34,468 nucleotides of DNA from an uncultured Bacilli bacterium. Lineage in GTDB: Bacteria; Bacillota_I; Bacilli_A; RF39; UBA660. Below, in pieces: positions 6,849-13,899 of this stretch. The position numbers and the translations under genes are program-made. Positions within the stretch are counted from its first letter, which is position 1; every line of letters starts with the position of its first letter. The notes beneath the pieces are model-generated. The model ran no database searches. It had not been told where the DNA came from and was given only the letters and a program-made list of their open reading frames with translations. The stretch is taken from assembly GCA_934177995.1 (NCBI GenBank), contig CAKPPW010000016.1, forward strand, positions 1 through 34,468. The letters run 5' to 3'.

Positions 6849-7647
6849 CTTTTTTTACTGTTGGAATAATTATTTTACTACCAACATTTAAGTTATCTAA
6901 ATCATTATAGTATGATAATTCTTCTCTTGTTACTCCATAGTTTTCTATGATATTTTCAATACTATCATTTTCTCTTAATAAATAAACAGAATAAGTTGTG
7001 TAAGTTTCTTCGGTATTAGCAAAAGCTGAAAAGATAGAATTCATCACCTTAGTATCAGTAGTGGTTTTAACTTCTTCTTGAATATCACTCTTTATAACAG
7101 GTTCTTCTTTCTTCTCTTCAATAGCAACCTCTTCTTCTTTCTTACCAGTACTCATTATATTATCTATCACTTTTTGACTTTCTTCTACTTCTGTTTCTGT
7201 TAGTAGTTCTTTATTATCATTAGTAGTATCTTCTACTTGTTCATCAATAACCTGTTCTTCCTCTATTTTAGGTAGTTCCTCTCTAACTGGTTCAATTGCT
7301 TTTTCCTCTTCCTCAAGTTCAATTACCTCTCTACCTTTAACTAAAACATCAATATATAAGTGAAGAGTATCTTCATTTCTAATATCATAAGTAAAGTTAT
7401 GAATAGCAATAGATCTATTATCTTCTTCTAACTCTTTAGTTAGCATAATATCAACAGGAATTGCATACTGAAAATCTTCTTCTAAAGTTGAAGCTTCTGT
7501 CATCTTATAAGTACCACTAACTATCATATCACCACTAATTGTACTAGGTCCTTGGAATGCTAGAGTATGTTCTAAAGAAATACTTGTCACTTCCCCTATC
7601 ATCGTTTTAAAAGCAATTTCTTTTTCAAATGAAATAATTTGTTTCAT
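6832..7647 (-). CDS. spoVID: SpoVID-like protein with C-terminal LysM domain
   Basis: The 271 residues form three parts. The N-terminal domain (1-115) begins IISFEKEIAFKTMIGEVTSI and includes SGTYKM, as in the SpoVID N-domain that encases spores in coat proteins. A long acidic linker (about 115-205) is full of Glu, as in SpoVID. A LysM-type module (about 220-265) holds YLLRENDSIENIIENYGV and LNVGSKIIIP. There is no signal peptide, which fits a mother-cell cytoplasmic protein rather than a wall hydrolase. AGGAGG precedes the ATG. The downstream YsxE-like gene overlaps it. The function is by analogy; whether this organism sporulates is not shown here. Confidence 0.62.
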   Translation of the reverse strand: MKQIISFEKEIAFKTMIGEVTSISLEHTLAFQGPSTISGDMIVSGTYKMTEASTLEEDFQYAIPVDIMLTKELEEDNRSIAIHNFTYDIRNEDTLHLYIDVLVKGREVIELEEEEKAIEPVREELPKIEEEQVIDEQVEDTTNDNKELLTETEVEESQKVIDNIMSTGKKEEEVAIEEKKEEPVIKSDIQEEVKTTTDTKVMNSIFSAFANTEETYTTYSVYLLRENDSIENIIENYGVTREELSYYNDLDNLNVGSKIIIPTVKKDAATS

Positions 7648-7670
7648 AAATTCCTCCTCTAGTTAAGTCT

Positions 7671-7699
7671 ATTCTAAGGATAATTTTTTATGAGAACAA
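7671..7699 (-). promoter_or_regulatory. Possible promoter of the spoVID-like operon
   Basis: TTGTTC (7699-7694), 17 bp, TAGAAT (7676-7671), directly after the U-run of the 6S-like RNA. The -35 box is poor and a sporulation sigma site could be used instead. Confidence 0.35.
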
Positions 7700-7887
7700 A
7701 AAAAGTCCAAAGAAGCGGGGCTTCGAACGATAAAACCTATACTTATATATAGGTGGGTGTGCATAGTCTATCTTCTAGGATCCCTAGTCAGTGAAAAGGT
7801 ATTCAACACAGATAAACACTCATCAGCACTCCCTTATCGCTTCTTTAGTCGGTTTTATACTGTAAGCCGTATCGTCATTCTTTAGAC
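7698..7887 (-). ncRNA. ssrS: Probable 6S RNA
   Basis: A non-coding stretch of about 190 nt has its own promoter and a terminal U-run and folds into one long rod. The closing stem is GTCTAAAGAA (7887-7878) with TTCTTTGGAC (7714-7705), followed by GGCTT/AAGCC (7868-7864 with 7723-7719) and ATAAAACC/GGTTTTAT (7858-7851 with 7737-7730). Two opposed single-stranded stretches of about 17 nt form a central bubble. Beyond it GGGAGTGC/GCACACCC, GTTTATCT/AGATAGAC and the CTAGG-GAT-CCTAG tip make the apical arm. The 3' bubble strand can form a small hairpin (ACCTATA/TATAGGT). Length, bubble and arm match 6S RNA, which binds RNA polymerase as a promoter mimic. B. subtilis 6S-1 is also near relA. Identity is inference from architecture. 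Confidence 0.6.
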
Positions 7888-7893
7888 AATTAA

Positions 7894-7922
7894 ATTATAT
7901 CAAATATATATTTTAATAGCAA
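7894..7922 (-). promoter_or_regulatory. Promoter of the 6S-like RNA
   Basis: TTGCTA (7922-7917), 17 bp, TATAAT (7899-7894) on the minus strand. The predicted start at 7887 is exactly the first base of the closing stem. Confidence 0.72.
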
Positions 7923-7957
7923 GCATGGTGTCTAGTATTTTACATTTTTTTATTTAT

Positions 7958-9391
7958 CTATACCTTTTTAAATTCTTTTATTTTTCTCTTAGCATTAGTA
8001 GTCTTTGTATAATCTAGCCACTCATTACTAGGTCCACAAGATAATGAATCAGTTAATACTTTTACTCTATCTTTATTATGAAGAATATAATCTATATTAA
8101 CTTTCTTATCATTTACAAAAGCTCCTATCATAGTATTTCCTATATCAGTATGAATCTTATAAGCAAAATCAATTACTGATGAATCTTTAGGTAATTCAAT
8201 TACTTCTCCTTTAGTGGTATAAACATATATCTTAGATGAAAATAATTCTTGTTTGACTTGAAGGACAAAGTCTTTATTATCATTAAATACTTTATTTATA
8301 TCTACAAGAGAATTAAAAAACTGATATTTACTCTTTAAGTCTTTTTGCATCTCATCTCTTGCTCTTCCCTTATTAATGTCCCAGTAAGCAGTAAGTCCAA
8401 ATGATGCAATCTTATCCATTTCAAAAGTTCTTATTTGTGTTTGAACAAGTCTATCATCTAAACCAAAAACCGTAGTGTGTAATGACTGATATCTATTAGT
8501 CTTGGGATTAGATATATAATCTTTAAATTTATTATTAATTGGATGATATTTAGAATGAACTAATCCTAAAGTATAATAACAATTAGCAATATCATCTACC
8601 ATTACCTTTAATGCTAATAGATCATGTATATCAGACACTTTATGCCCCTGTTCTAATCTTTTATAAATGCCATAGATGTTTTTAGTTCTAACTTTTATCT
8701 CATGTGGTATTTCCTTATTAGTTAATAATTCATTAATAGTTGCTAACATCTCTTCTAGACAATGTGAACTATCACTTTCTACTTTAAGTTTTGTCTCTTC
8801 TACTCTTTTATATTTATCAGGATAAAGATATTTTAAAGACAAATCTTCTAATTCTGATTTTAATCTATATGCTCCAATACAGTATGCTAAAGGTACAAAT
8901 ATATCCATAGTCTCCATAGAATTTTCTTTTTGCTTAAATTCACTTTTAAATTCTAGTGTCCGCATATTATGAAGCCTATCTGCTAGTTTTATAATAATTA
9001 TTCTAACGTCTTCTGTTATACCAGTTATTATTTTTCTAGTATTAGCAAGATTTTGATCTTGTTTAGTAGAAAAATTTAATTTACTTATCTTAGTTACACC
9101 ATCTACTAGTTTTGCTACATCTTGATTAAATAGTCTTTCTATTTCTTCTTTCGTTACATTAGTATCTTCTAAAGTATCATGTAAAAGTCCAGCACACAGA
9201 GTATCTCTATCAGCATGCATCTCTGCTAGTATATAAGCAACATTTAAAGGATGAGTTATATATGGCTCACCACTTTGTCTTATTTGTCCATCATGTAGGT
9301 AACTAGCAAAGTCATAAGTTTTTTTGACGTAGTCCACTTCTTCCTTATTATATTCTTTAACAACATTTAATAAATCATCAATTGTAAGCAT
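7958..9391 (-). CDS. relA: RelA/SpoT-family (p)ppGpp protein with altered synthetase site
   Basis: RelA/SpoT proteins make and degrade the alarmone (p)ppGpp. An HD hydrolase domain (about 20-150) has H33, H47, HDTLED (71-76) and LADRLHN (D138), all intact. A synthetase domain (about 235-340) follows, then a TGS domain (about 380-450, VYTTKGEVIELPKDSSVIDF). The protein stops at 477 residues, so the helical, zinc-finger and ACT regions of long Rsh proteins (about 730) are absent. In the synthetase the usual E-x-Q-I-R-T is QTQIRT, so the catalytic Glu is Gln317. NGYQS is NRYQS, and MHxxAExGxAAHW is MDKIASFGLTAYW. Hydrolysis therefore looks possible while synthesis looks impaired. GGAGGT lies six bases before the ATG. 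Expression appears to depend on readthrough of a terminator directly upstream. Confidence 0.9.
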   Translation of the reverse strand: MLTIDDLLNVVKEYNKEEVDYVKKTYDFASYLHDGQIRQSGEPYITHPLNVAYILAEMHADRDTLCAGLLHDTLEDTNVTKEEIERLFNQDVAKLVDGVTKISKLNFSTKQDQNLANTRKIITGITEDVRIIIIKLADRLHNMRTLEFKSEFKQKENSMETMDIFVPLAYCIGAYRLKSELEDLSLKYLYPDKYKRVEETKLKVESDSSHCLEEMLATINELLTNKEIPHEIKVRTKNIYGIYKRLEQGHKVSDIHDLLALKVMVDDIANCYYTLGLVHSKYHPINNKFKDYISNPKTNRYQSLHTTVFGLDDRLVQTQIRTFEMDKIASFGLTAYWDINKGRARDEMQKDLKSKYQFFNSLVDINKVFNDNKDFVLQVKQELFSSKIYVYTTKGEVIELPKDSSVIDFAYKIHTDIGNTMIGAFVNDKKVNIDYILHNKDRVKVLTDSLSCGPSNEWLDYTKTTNAKRKIKEFKKV

Positions 9392-9403
9392 ATTTATACC
9401 TCC

Positions 9404-9435
9404 AAAACAAAAATCACCAAGGCTTTCCTTAGTGA
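9404..9435 (-). terminator. Intrinsic terminator (attenuator) in the relA leader
   Basis: TCACTAAGG (9435-9427), loop AAAG and CCTTGGTGA (9422-9414) form a 9-bp stem followed by TTTTTGTTTT. The relA ribosome binding site begins immediately after the T-run, so there is no room for another promoter. The leader ORF stop codon lies inside the 5' arm. Confidence 0.8.
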
Positions 9436-9536
9436 CATTCTTTATTCATATCTTTTAAAGAGTAGCATACGAAAGAAGTATTAGAGAATATTGTTTTTCT
9501 TAGCTTTTTTAAATAGTTTAGACAATTCTTCTTCAT
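9429..9536 (-). CDS. 35-codon leader peptide ORF upstream of relA
   Basis: A short ORF starts with ATG at 9536 behind GAGGAG (spacing about 6). It encodes 35 residues: MKKNCLNYLKKLRK, a middle part with IFSNTSFVCYS, and the end DMNKECH. Its TAA stop (9431-9429) lies inside the 5' arm of the terminator that precedes relA. It has a near-consensus promoter 24 bp upstream of the start codon. The peptide is basic with three Cys and no run of a single amino acid, so it does not look like a classical amino-acid leader. A ribosome finishing the ORF would cover the hairpin, which suggests translation-coupled attenuation of relA. It could instead be a small basic protein gene with a leaky terminator. 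Confidence 0.65.
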   Translation of the reverse strand: MKKNCLNYLKKLRKTIFSNTSFVCYSLKDMNKECH

Positions 9537-9559
9537 AGTTACTCCTCGATATTGATACT

Positions 9560-9588
9560 AATATAGTATGAAATGTTTTACTTGTCAA
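9560..9588 (-). promoter_or_regulatory. Promoter of the leader ORF-relA unit
   Basis: Perfect TTGACA (9588-9583), 17 bp, TATATT (9565-9560) on the minus strand. The predicted start is near 9553, giving a leader of about 160 nt before relA. Confidence 0.82.
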
Positions 9589-9617
9589 TCTTTTTTACCA
9601 AGAAATAATTAGCTTCC

Positions 9618-10709
9618 TTAATTAGAATATTTTTCTTTTACTTCTTCTAGAAAAGATGAATCAGTAAAATAGTTTATGCCCATAGCTTTTTTTACTTCTT
9701 TTAAAGTTTCACTTGCTTTTTCTCTTGCTCTTTTAGTTCCTTCTTTTAAGACATTATAAACATATTCTGGATTATTTGCTAATTCTTCTCTTCTTTCTCT
9801 AATTGGTTTTAACTCTTCTTGTAAAATATCATTTAAGAATCTTTTAATCTTCATATCACCTAGTCCACCTTTTCTATAGTGTTCTTTTAACTCTTCTAGA
9901 TTTTTATATTCTGGTAGATATTTAGAGAATGAATCTTCTTTGCAGAATGTATCTAGATAGGTAAATACAACATTACCTTCTACTTTTCCTGGATCTTCTA
10001 TTTTTATATGATTAGGATCAGTATACATTGAAAATACTTTTCTTTTTATTTCCTCAGGACTATCTTTTAGATAGATACAATTACCAAGTGATTTACTCAT
10101 CTTAGCATTACCATCTATTCCTACTAATCTTTTTTCATTTTCATTAGCTGGTAGCATTGCTGTTGGTTCTACTAAAACCTCACCATAGATAGAGTTAAAT
10201 TTTCTAACTATTTCTCTTGCTTGTTCAATCATTGGTAATTGATCATCTCCCACTGGAATAACTGTTGCTTTAAAAGCAGTTATATCAGCTGTTTGACTAA
10301 CTGGATAAGTAAAAAATCCTGCAGGAATACTTTCTTCAAATCCTCTTAGTTTTATTTCTTCTTTTACCGTTGGATTACGATGAAGTCTTGCTACTGTTAC
10401 AAGATTCATATAGTAGAAAGTAAGTTCCGTAAGTTCTGGTACTTCTGACTGAATAAAATAGTTTACTTTAGTAGGATCTATTCCACATGCTAAATTATCA
10501 AGGGCTACTTCAAAGATATTATCTCTTACCTTCTTTGGATTATCAAAGTTATCTGTTAAGGCTTGGGCATCCGCTGCAAACAAATACATCTCATCATAAT
10601 CACCTTCATTTTGAATTTTCACTCTACTTTTTAATGAGCCAACATAGTGACCAATATGTAAAGGACCGGTTGGTCTTTCACCTGTTAATACTATTTTTTT
10701 CTTTTCCAT
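9618..10709 (-). CDS. trpS: Tryptophanyl-tRNA synthetase
   Basis: This class I synthetase charges tRNA-Trp with tryptophan. The 363 residues carry the HIGH-type signature PTGPLHIGHYVGSL (about 13-26), the substrate-pocket blocks around AADAQALTDNF and PVGDDQLPMIEQAREI, and the KMSKS loop NAKMSKSLGN, followed by the helical anticodon-binding C-terminus. It is slightly longer than the usual 330 residues. The ATG follows GAGAGG. Expression is controlled by the T-box directly upstream; no other gene shares the transcript, because relA downstream has its own promoter. Confidence 0.97.
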   Translation of the reverse strand: MEKKKIVLTGERPTGPLHIGHYVGSLKSRVKIQNEGDYDEMYLFAADAQALTDNFDNPKKVRDNIFEVALDNLACGIDPTKVNYFIQSEVPELTELTFYYMNLVTVARLHRNPTVKEEIKLRGFEESIPAGFFTYPVSQTADITAFKATVIPVGDDQLPMIEQAREIVRKFNSIYGEVLVEPTAMLPANENEKRLVGIDGNAKMSKSLGNCIYLKDSPEEIKRKVFSMYTDPNHIKIEDPGKVEGNVVFTYLDTFCKEDSFSKYLPEYKNLEELKEHYRKGGLGDMKIKRFLNDILQEELKPIRERREELANNPEYVYNVLKEGTKRAREKASETLKEVKKAMGINYFTDSSFLEEVKEKYSN

Positions 10710-10729
10710 ATTTTAACCTCTCTTCCAAA

Positions 10730-10963
10730 AATAAAAATCCTATCCATTATAGGATAAGATTTAATACTTATTATGCCACCTAATAATAATTTCATATACC
10801 AACATATATGTTCTTTGTTAACGAAGGAATACTCCGTACTAGCCTACTATTATTTCGGTAGTCTCTCAATCAGTCCATTCAGTATAGTTAATCTATAGTT
10901 TTACACCACCAACTACTCTCTTAAAGATTAAGTTATTCTTACTCTTCTGTCTCACCGATTTAT
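10730..10963 (-). promoter_or_regulatory. Tryptophan T-box riboswitch leader of trpS
   Basis: The leader contains a complete T-box. Stem I shows the AGAGAG element and distal GUUGGUGGUG segment, and the specifier loop GAAUGGAC has the Trp codon UGG (10877-10875). The antiterminator bulge AGGUGGCA (10781-10774) contains UGGC, whose C would pair with the G73 discriminator of tRNA-Trp. The terminator is ATCCTAT (10755-10749) with ATAGGAT (10743-10737), followed by a T-rich run. Uncharged tRNA-Trp would pair at both sites and allow transcription into trpS. The T-box consensus is shortened (AGGUGGCA instead of AGGGUGGNACCGCG). Confidence 0.92.
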
Positions 10964-10969
10964 GACTTG

Positions 10970-10998
10970 ATTATAATATCAATAAGTTTATTTGTCAA
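10970..10998 (-). promoter_or_regulatory. Promoter of trpS
   Basis: Perfect TTGACA (10998-10993), 17 bp and perfect TATAAT (10975-10970). The -35 box overlaps the stop codon of the preceding gene. Confidence 0.88.
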
Positions 10999-12179
10999 AT
11001 CTGTTTAACAAACTTTTTAGCTTTTTCTTGTTCTACTAACTCTTTAGTTATTTTACCATCTACATATTTGAACTTTGCAACATAATAAGTCTTAGAAATA
11101 ACAGGAATACTATTTACCTTTAAATATTCAATAATAGTATCTTTATCTTCTCTAGTAAGTTCCCTACCTTTTATAATTGTTTTAGTATTATAAACTGTAT
11201 TTAAGTTAAGTGGTTCAAAGACTTTTTTATTTTTAAATTTATTATCATACAAATATTTTGTCATAATAAAATATTCTTCCTTAGTACAATTTCTTTTCAT
11301 AAATTCAGTAATACTATCAAAGAAATCGTGGTCATATTTAAACGGAACTTTTTTAACAAATTCTAACAAATCAAAAGGAGTACCATCTTTAAAACTACCT
11401 GTTTTAATAGCTATTACTAAATCTATAATAGTTTCTTTGCTTTTAACATAGCGTACCTTCTTATTAAGTTCTTTCTTTTCTTGATATTTTTTATATAGAT
11501 TGCTATCAAAAGCTTTTATAGTCTTTAAACAAAAAACAAATTTTTCTTTATCAATACTTAGACTAGCAAAAAAATTTTCATGGTTATAACTATCTGGATC
11601 ATCTATATAATGATTAATAATTTTTTTAGCATTTTCATAATTATTGATTAACTGACTATTATCATTTATAAATTTAATATTATCAATTAATCCATTCTCT
11701 TCATATTCCTTAAGCTTAGAATAAACCATATCAATGCTATCAAGAGTTTCTCTAAACAGATCTAAATTTTTAGCTTCTTTCCCATATCTTTGAAATAAAG
11801 AATATTGTCTTCTAAAATCTTCTAAATCTTTATATAGAATTAGCAGCTTTTCTACTTTTTTATAGTCCTTCACTGAAGATAAAACTATTTCCCTAGCTTT
11901 GGCTAATTTATCCACTCTTAGCTCAATATCTTCTACTGTACATTTATAGCGTTTTTTAGATAATGGCAAATAATCATTACCATCATATATTCTATAAATT
12001 TTTTTTAATCTTTCTAAGTCATTTTTTCTACCAACATTTTCTCTTTCCAAGGTATCATTTATAGTTTTAAAGTTACAAAATGAATATAGTATTTTTGCCT
12101 TTTCTTTATCAGGTAAATTAGATTCAACTATACTTAGCATATAATCAATATCTTCATTTCTTAATATTCTAATACCCAT
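10995..12179 (-). CDS. Helical protein of unknown function
   Basis: I do not recognise this 394-residue protein. It is rich in Lys, Glu, Asn and Tyr, is predicted largely alpha-helical, and has no signal peptide or membrane segment. The N-terminus resembles a helix-turn-helix-like start (ILRNEDIDYMLSIVESNLP, then DTLERENVGRKNDLERLKKI). The last 60 residues look beta-rich (IPVISKTYYVAKFKYVDGKI). Pairs of short helices through the centre suggest a repeat-type scaffold. GAGGTG precedes the ATG. It stands alone: the BI-1 gene upstream ends in a terminator and trpS downstream has its own promoter. Base composition is like its neighbours. Confidence 0.8.
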   Translation of the reverse strand: MGIRILRNEDIDYMLSIVESNLPDKEKAKILYSFCNFKTINDTLERENVGRKNDLERLKKIYRIYDGNDYLPLSKKRYKCTVEDIELRVDKLAKAREIVLSSVKDYKKVEKLLILYKDLEDFRRQYSLFQRYGKEAKNLDLFRETLDSIDMVYSKLKEYEENGLIDNIKFINDNSQLINNYENAKKIINHYIDDPDSYNHENFFASLSIDKEKFVFCLKTIKAFDSNLYKKYQEKKELNKKVRYVKSKETIIDLVIAIKTGSFKDGTPFDLLEFVKKVPFKYDHDFFDSITEFMKRNCTKEEYFIMTKYLYDNKFKNKKVFEPLNLNTVYNTKTIIKGRELTREDKDTIIEYLKVNSIPVISKTYYVAKFKYVDGKITKELVEQEKAKKFVKQI

Positions 12180-12263
12180 ACTATCACCTCACGAATGGTC
12201 ATATTATAACATTTTTCCCTTTTAAAGTCAAAGTTTAATAACACTAGCATTTAGATGCAAAAG

Positions 12264-12305
12264 AAAAAACTGTTATAAAATTAACAATTAATTTCATAGC
12301 AGTTT
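12264..12305 (-). terminator. Intrinsic terminator after the BI-1 family gene
   Basis: A long interrupted stem (AAACTG..TAT..AAATTAA with TTAATTT..ATA..CAGTTT) closes a small loop and runs into six T. It ends at the stop codon of the BI-1 gene. Confidence 0.75.
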
Positions 12306-12946
12306 TAATTATTATCATTTCCACCAACAATTTGTAATAAATAAATGAAAATGTTAATAAAGTCTAAGTATAATTGAAAGGCTCCATATATTGCTCCTTT
12401 TTCTTCACCAAGACTATTAAATAATACAGATAGCTTCTTGATATCATAACCAATATAACCAATAAATACTATAATAGCTATAACACAGATTACAGAGTCA
12501 ATAGTAGAACTTCCAATAAATGCATTAAGTAAAGTTGCAATAATTATTCCTAGTAACATCATAAATAGAATATAGCCCAATCTTTCAAGTGGTAGTTTAA
12601 CTAGTGATGATAATAAAGCACATAGTCCAAATACAATAGCTGTTACTAAGAATATTAAAATTAAACTTTTCATATTAAAAGCCATAAATATAGTAGAAAA
12701 GCTTATTCCTGTTACGAATGAATATAACAAGTAACAAAATATTGCTGTAGAGTTACTCATTCTTTGAATCCTAGCTGATAAAAAAAGAGCAAGTCCCAAT
12801 TCTACAATTACAACTATTACATAACCTAGTCCACTCATTAGATTAATAATAGCATTTTCATAGTTTGCTAAAAAAGCCCCGGTAGCAAATGTTAACATTA
12901 ATCCAACAAATAACCAGCCATATACTTTAGAGTATAATTTATTCAT
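12305..12946 (-). CDS. Bax inhibitor-1 (YccA/YetJ) family membrane protein
   Basis: This integral membrane protein of 213 residues has seven hydrophobic segments and the family ending YLDFINIFIYLLQIVGG. Bacterial BI-1 homologues such as YetJ act as pH-sensitive calcium leak channels, and YccA interacts with the FtsH protease in E. coli; which applies here is unknown. The start is the ATG at 12946, preceded by GGAGGGG. An in-frame upstream ATG at 12994 would add a basic, non-conserved 16-residue extension with no ribosome binding site. It lies 57 bp after rsmD on the same strand and probably shares its transcript. Confidence 0.88.
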   Translation of the reverse strand: MNKLYSKVYGWLFVGLMLTFATGAFLANYENAIINLMSGLGYVIVVIVELGLALFLSARIQRMSNSTAIFCYLLYSFVTGISFSTIFMAFNMKSLILIFLVTAIVFGLCALLSSLVKLPLERLGYILFMMLLGIIIATLLNAFIGSSTIDSVICVIAIIVFIGYIGYDIKKLSVLFNSLGEEKGAIYGAFQLYLDFINIFIYLLQIVGGNDNN

Positions 12947-13003
12947 CTTCCCCTCCTTCTTCTTTAGTATAGCATATTTCCATTTCTTTACCAATATACT
13001 TTT

Positions 13004-13540
13004 CTAATATTTAGAAAGAATTAAAATAAATTTATCACCATATTTTCGTTCCTTAAAAGTAGTATAATAATCATTATAAATTAGTTTTGACTTATCATCA
13101 CTTTCTAAAATAATCAAACCATCATCTGTTAGTAAATTATATTTTTCAATTAAGAAAAGAGCATCTTTAATAAAGTCTGTTTTATAAGGTGGATCTATAA
13201 AAATCAAATTATACTTATCAGTAGTTTCCCTTAGAAAAATTCTAAAGTCTTTTAAATACACTCTACAGTTTTCTATACCTAATTTAGTTAAATTATTATT
13301 AATAGTTTTTACAGCTGTTTTATTTTTATCTATAAAAGCACAGCTTTTAGCTCCTTCACTGATAGCTTCTAACCCTAGATTACCGCTCCCCGCAAATAAA
13401 TCAAGACAATTACTATTTTCTATATGATTTTGAATCATAGCAAATAAAGATTCCTTTACTCGATCCATCGTAGGACGAGTACCAGCTATATCATAGCCTA
13501 TAACATTTCTTCCTTTATATTTTCCACTAATTATTTTCAT
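13004..13540 (-). CDS. rsmD: 16S rRNA (guanine966-N2)-methyltransferase RsmD
   Basis: RsmD methylates G966 of 16S rRNA using S-adenosylmethionine. The 178 residues show the family N-terminus MKIISGKYKGR, the RPTMDRVKESLF block, the SAM-binding motif LDLFAGSGNLGLEAISEGA (about 45-63) and the catalytic IFIDPPY (about 114-120). Length is normal. The start overlaps the end of ylbF by 14 bp, with GGAGAA inside ylbF as ribosome binding site. In Bacillus this gene (ylbH) follows ylbF-ylbG and precedes coaD; here ylbG and coaD are absent and a BI-1 gene follows. Confidence 0.95.
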   Translation of the reverse strand: MKIISGKYKGRNVIGYDIAGTRPTMDRVKESLFAMIQNHIENSNCLDLFAGSGNLGLEAISEGAKSCAFIDKNKTAVKTINNNLTKLGIENCRVYLKDFRIFLRETTDKYNLIFIDPPYKTDFIKDALFLIEKYNLLTDDGLIILESDDKSKLIYNDYYTTFKERKYGDKFILILSKY

Positions 13541-13793
13541 CTTTTATTTCTCCTAAATATTTATTACATGCAAGTATTAAAAAGTTAAGTCTATTTTCTA
13601 GCTCTTTATATTTTTTATATTTTAAATTACTATATATTTCCTTTCGAAGGTTATCATTATATGTTTCATGATACATTTTTATCTTGTTAACTAAGTCAGT
13701 ATCATTATATATATCATCCAAACTACTTTTTATCTCTTTTTTAATCAAGGAGTTATTAATCATATAAACAAGTTCTTGATAAGTATCTAACAC
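13527..13793 (-). CDS. ylbF: YlbF/YmcA-family regulator
   Basis: A small helical protein of 88 residues matches the YlbF/YmcA family (DUF964): LDTYQELVYMINNSLI at the start, DLVNKIKMYHETYNDN in the middle, and a final helix with ENRLNFLILACNKYLGEI. In B. subtilis YlbF, YmcA and YaaT form a complex that affects RNase Y, competence, biofilm and sporulation. The best start is GTG at 13793, six bases after GAGGTG. The in-frame GTG at 13802 is part of that ribosome binding site. The overlap with rsmD reproduces the Bacillus ylbF-rsmD linkage and supports the call. Confidence 0.8.
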   Translation of the reverse strand: MLDTYQELVYMINNSLIKKEIKSSLDDIYNDTDLVNKIKMYHETYNDNLRKEIYSNLKYKKYKELENRLNFLILACNKYLGEIKDENN

Positions 13794-13821
13794 TTCTATC
13801 ACCTCTTATAACACACAAAAT

Positions 13822-13830
13822 ATTATAACA
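13822..13830 (-). promoter_or_regulatory. Extended -10 promoter of ylbF-rsmD
   Basis: TGTTATAAT on the minus strand gives an extended -10 (TGnTATAAT) with only a weak -35 upstream. It is about 30 bp before the ylbF start. Confidence 0.65.
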
Positions 13831-13846
13831 TACTTTTAATTATTAA

Positions 13847-13875
13847 TTGAAATTTATTAAATATATTATTATAAT
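13847..13875 (+). promoter_or_regulatory. Promoter of the gene at 13900
   Basis: TTGAAA (13847-13852), 17 bp, TATAAT (13870-13875). It is back to back with the ylbF promoter. Confidence 0.78.
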
Positions 13876-13899
13876 AATCATTAAAAGTGAGGAAGTATT

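Noticed and set aside
7648..7957. T-box or metabolite riboswitch for the spoVID-like operon
   Set aside because: No T-box core, specifier loop or known riboswitch motif can be read. The rod-like fold with closing stem, own promoter and U-run fits a free 6S-like RNA better.
10487..10783. Plus-strand open frame across the trpS start and T-box terminator
   Set aside because: It is antisense to the conserved trpS N-terminus and to a structured leader, with no ribosome binding site.
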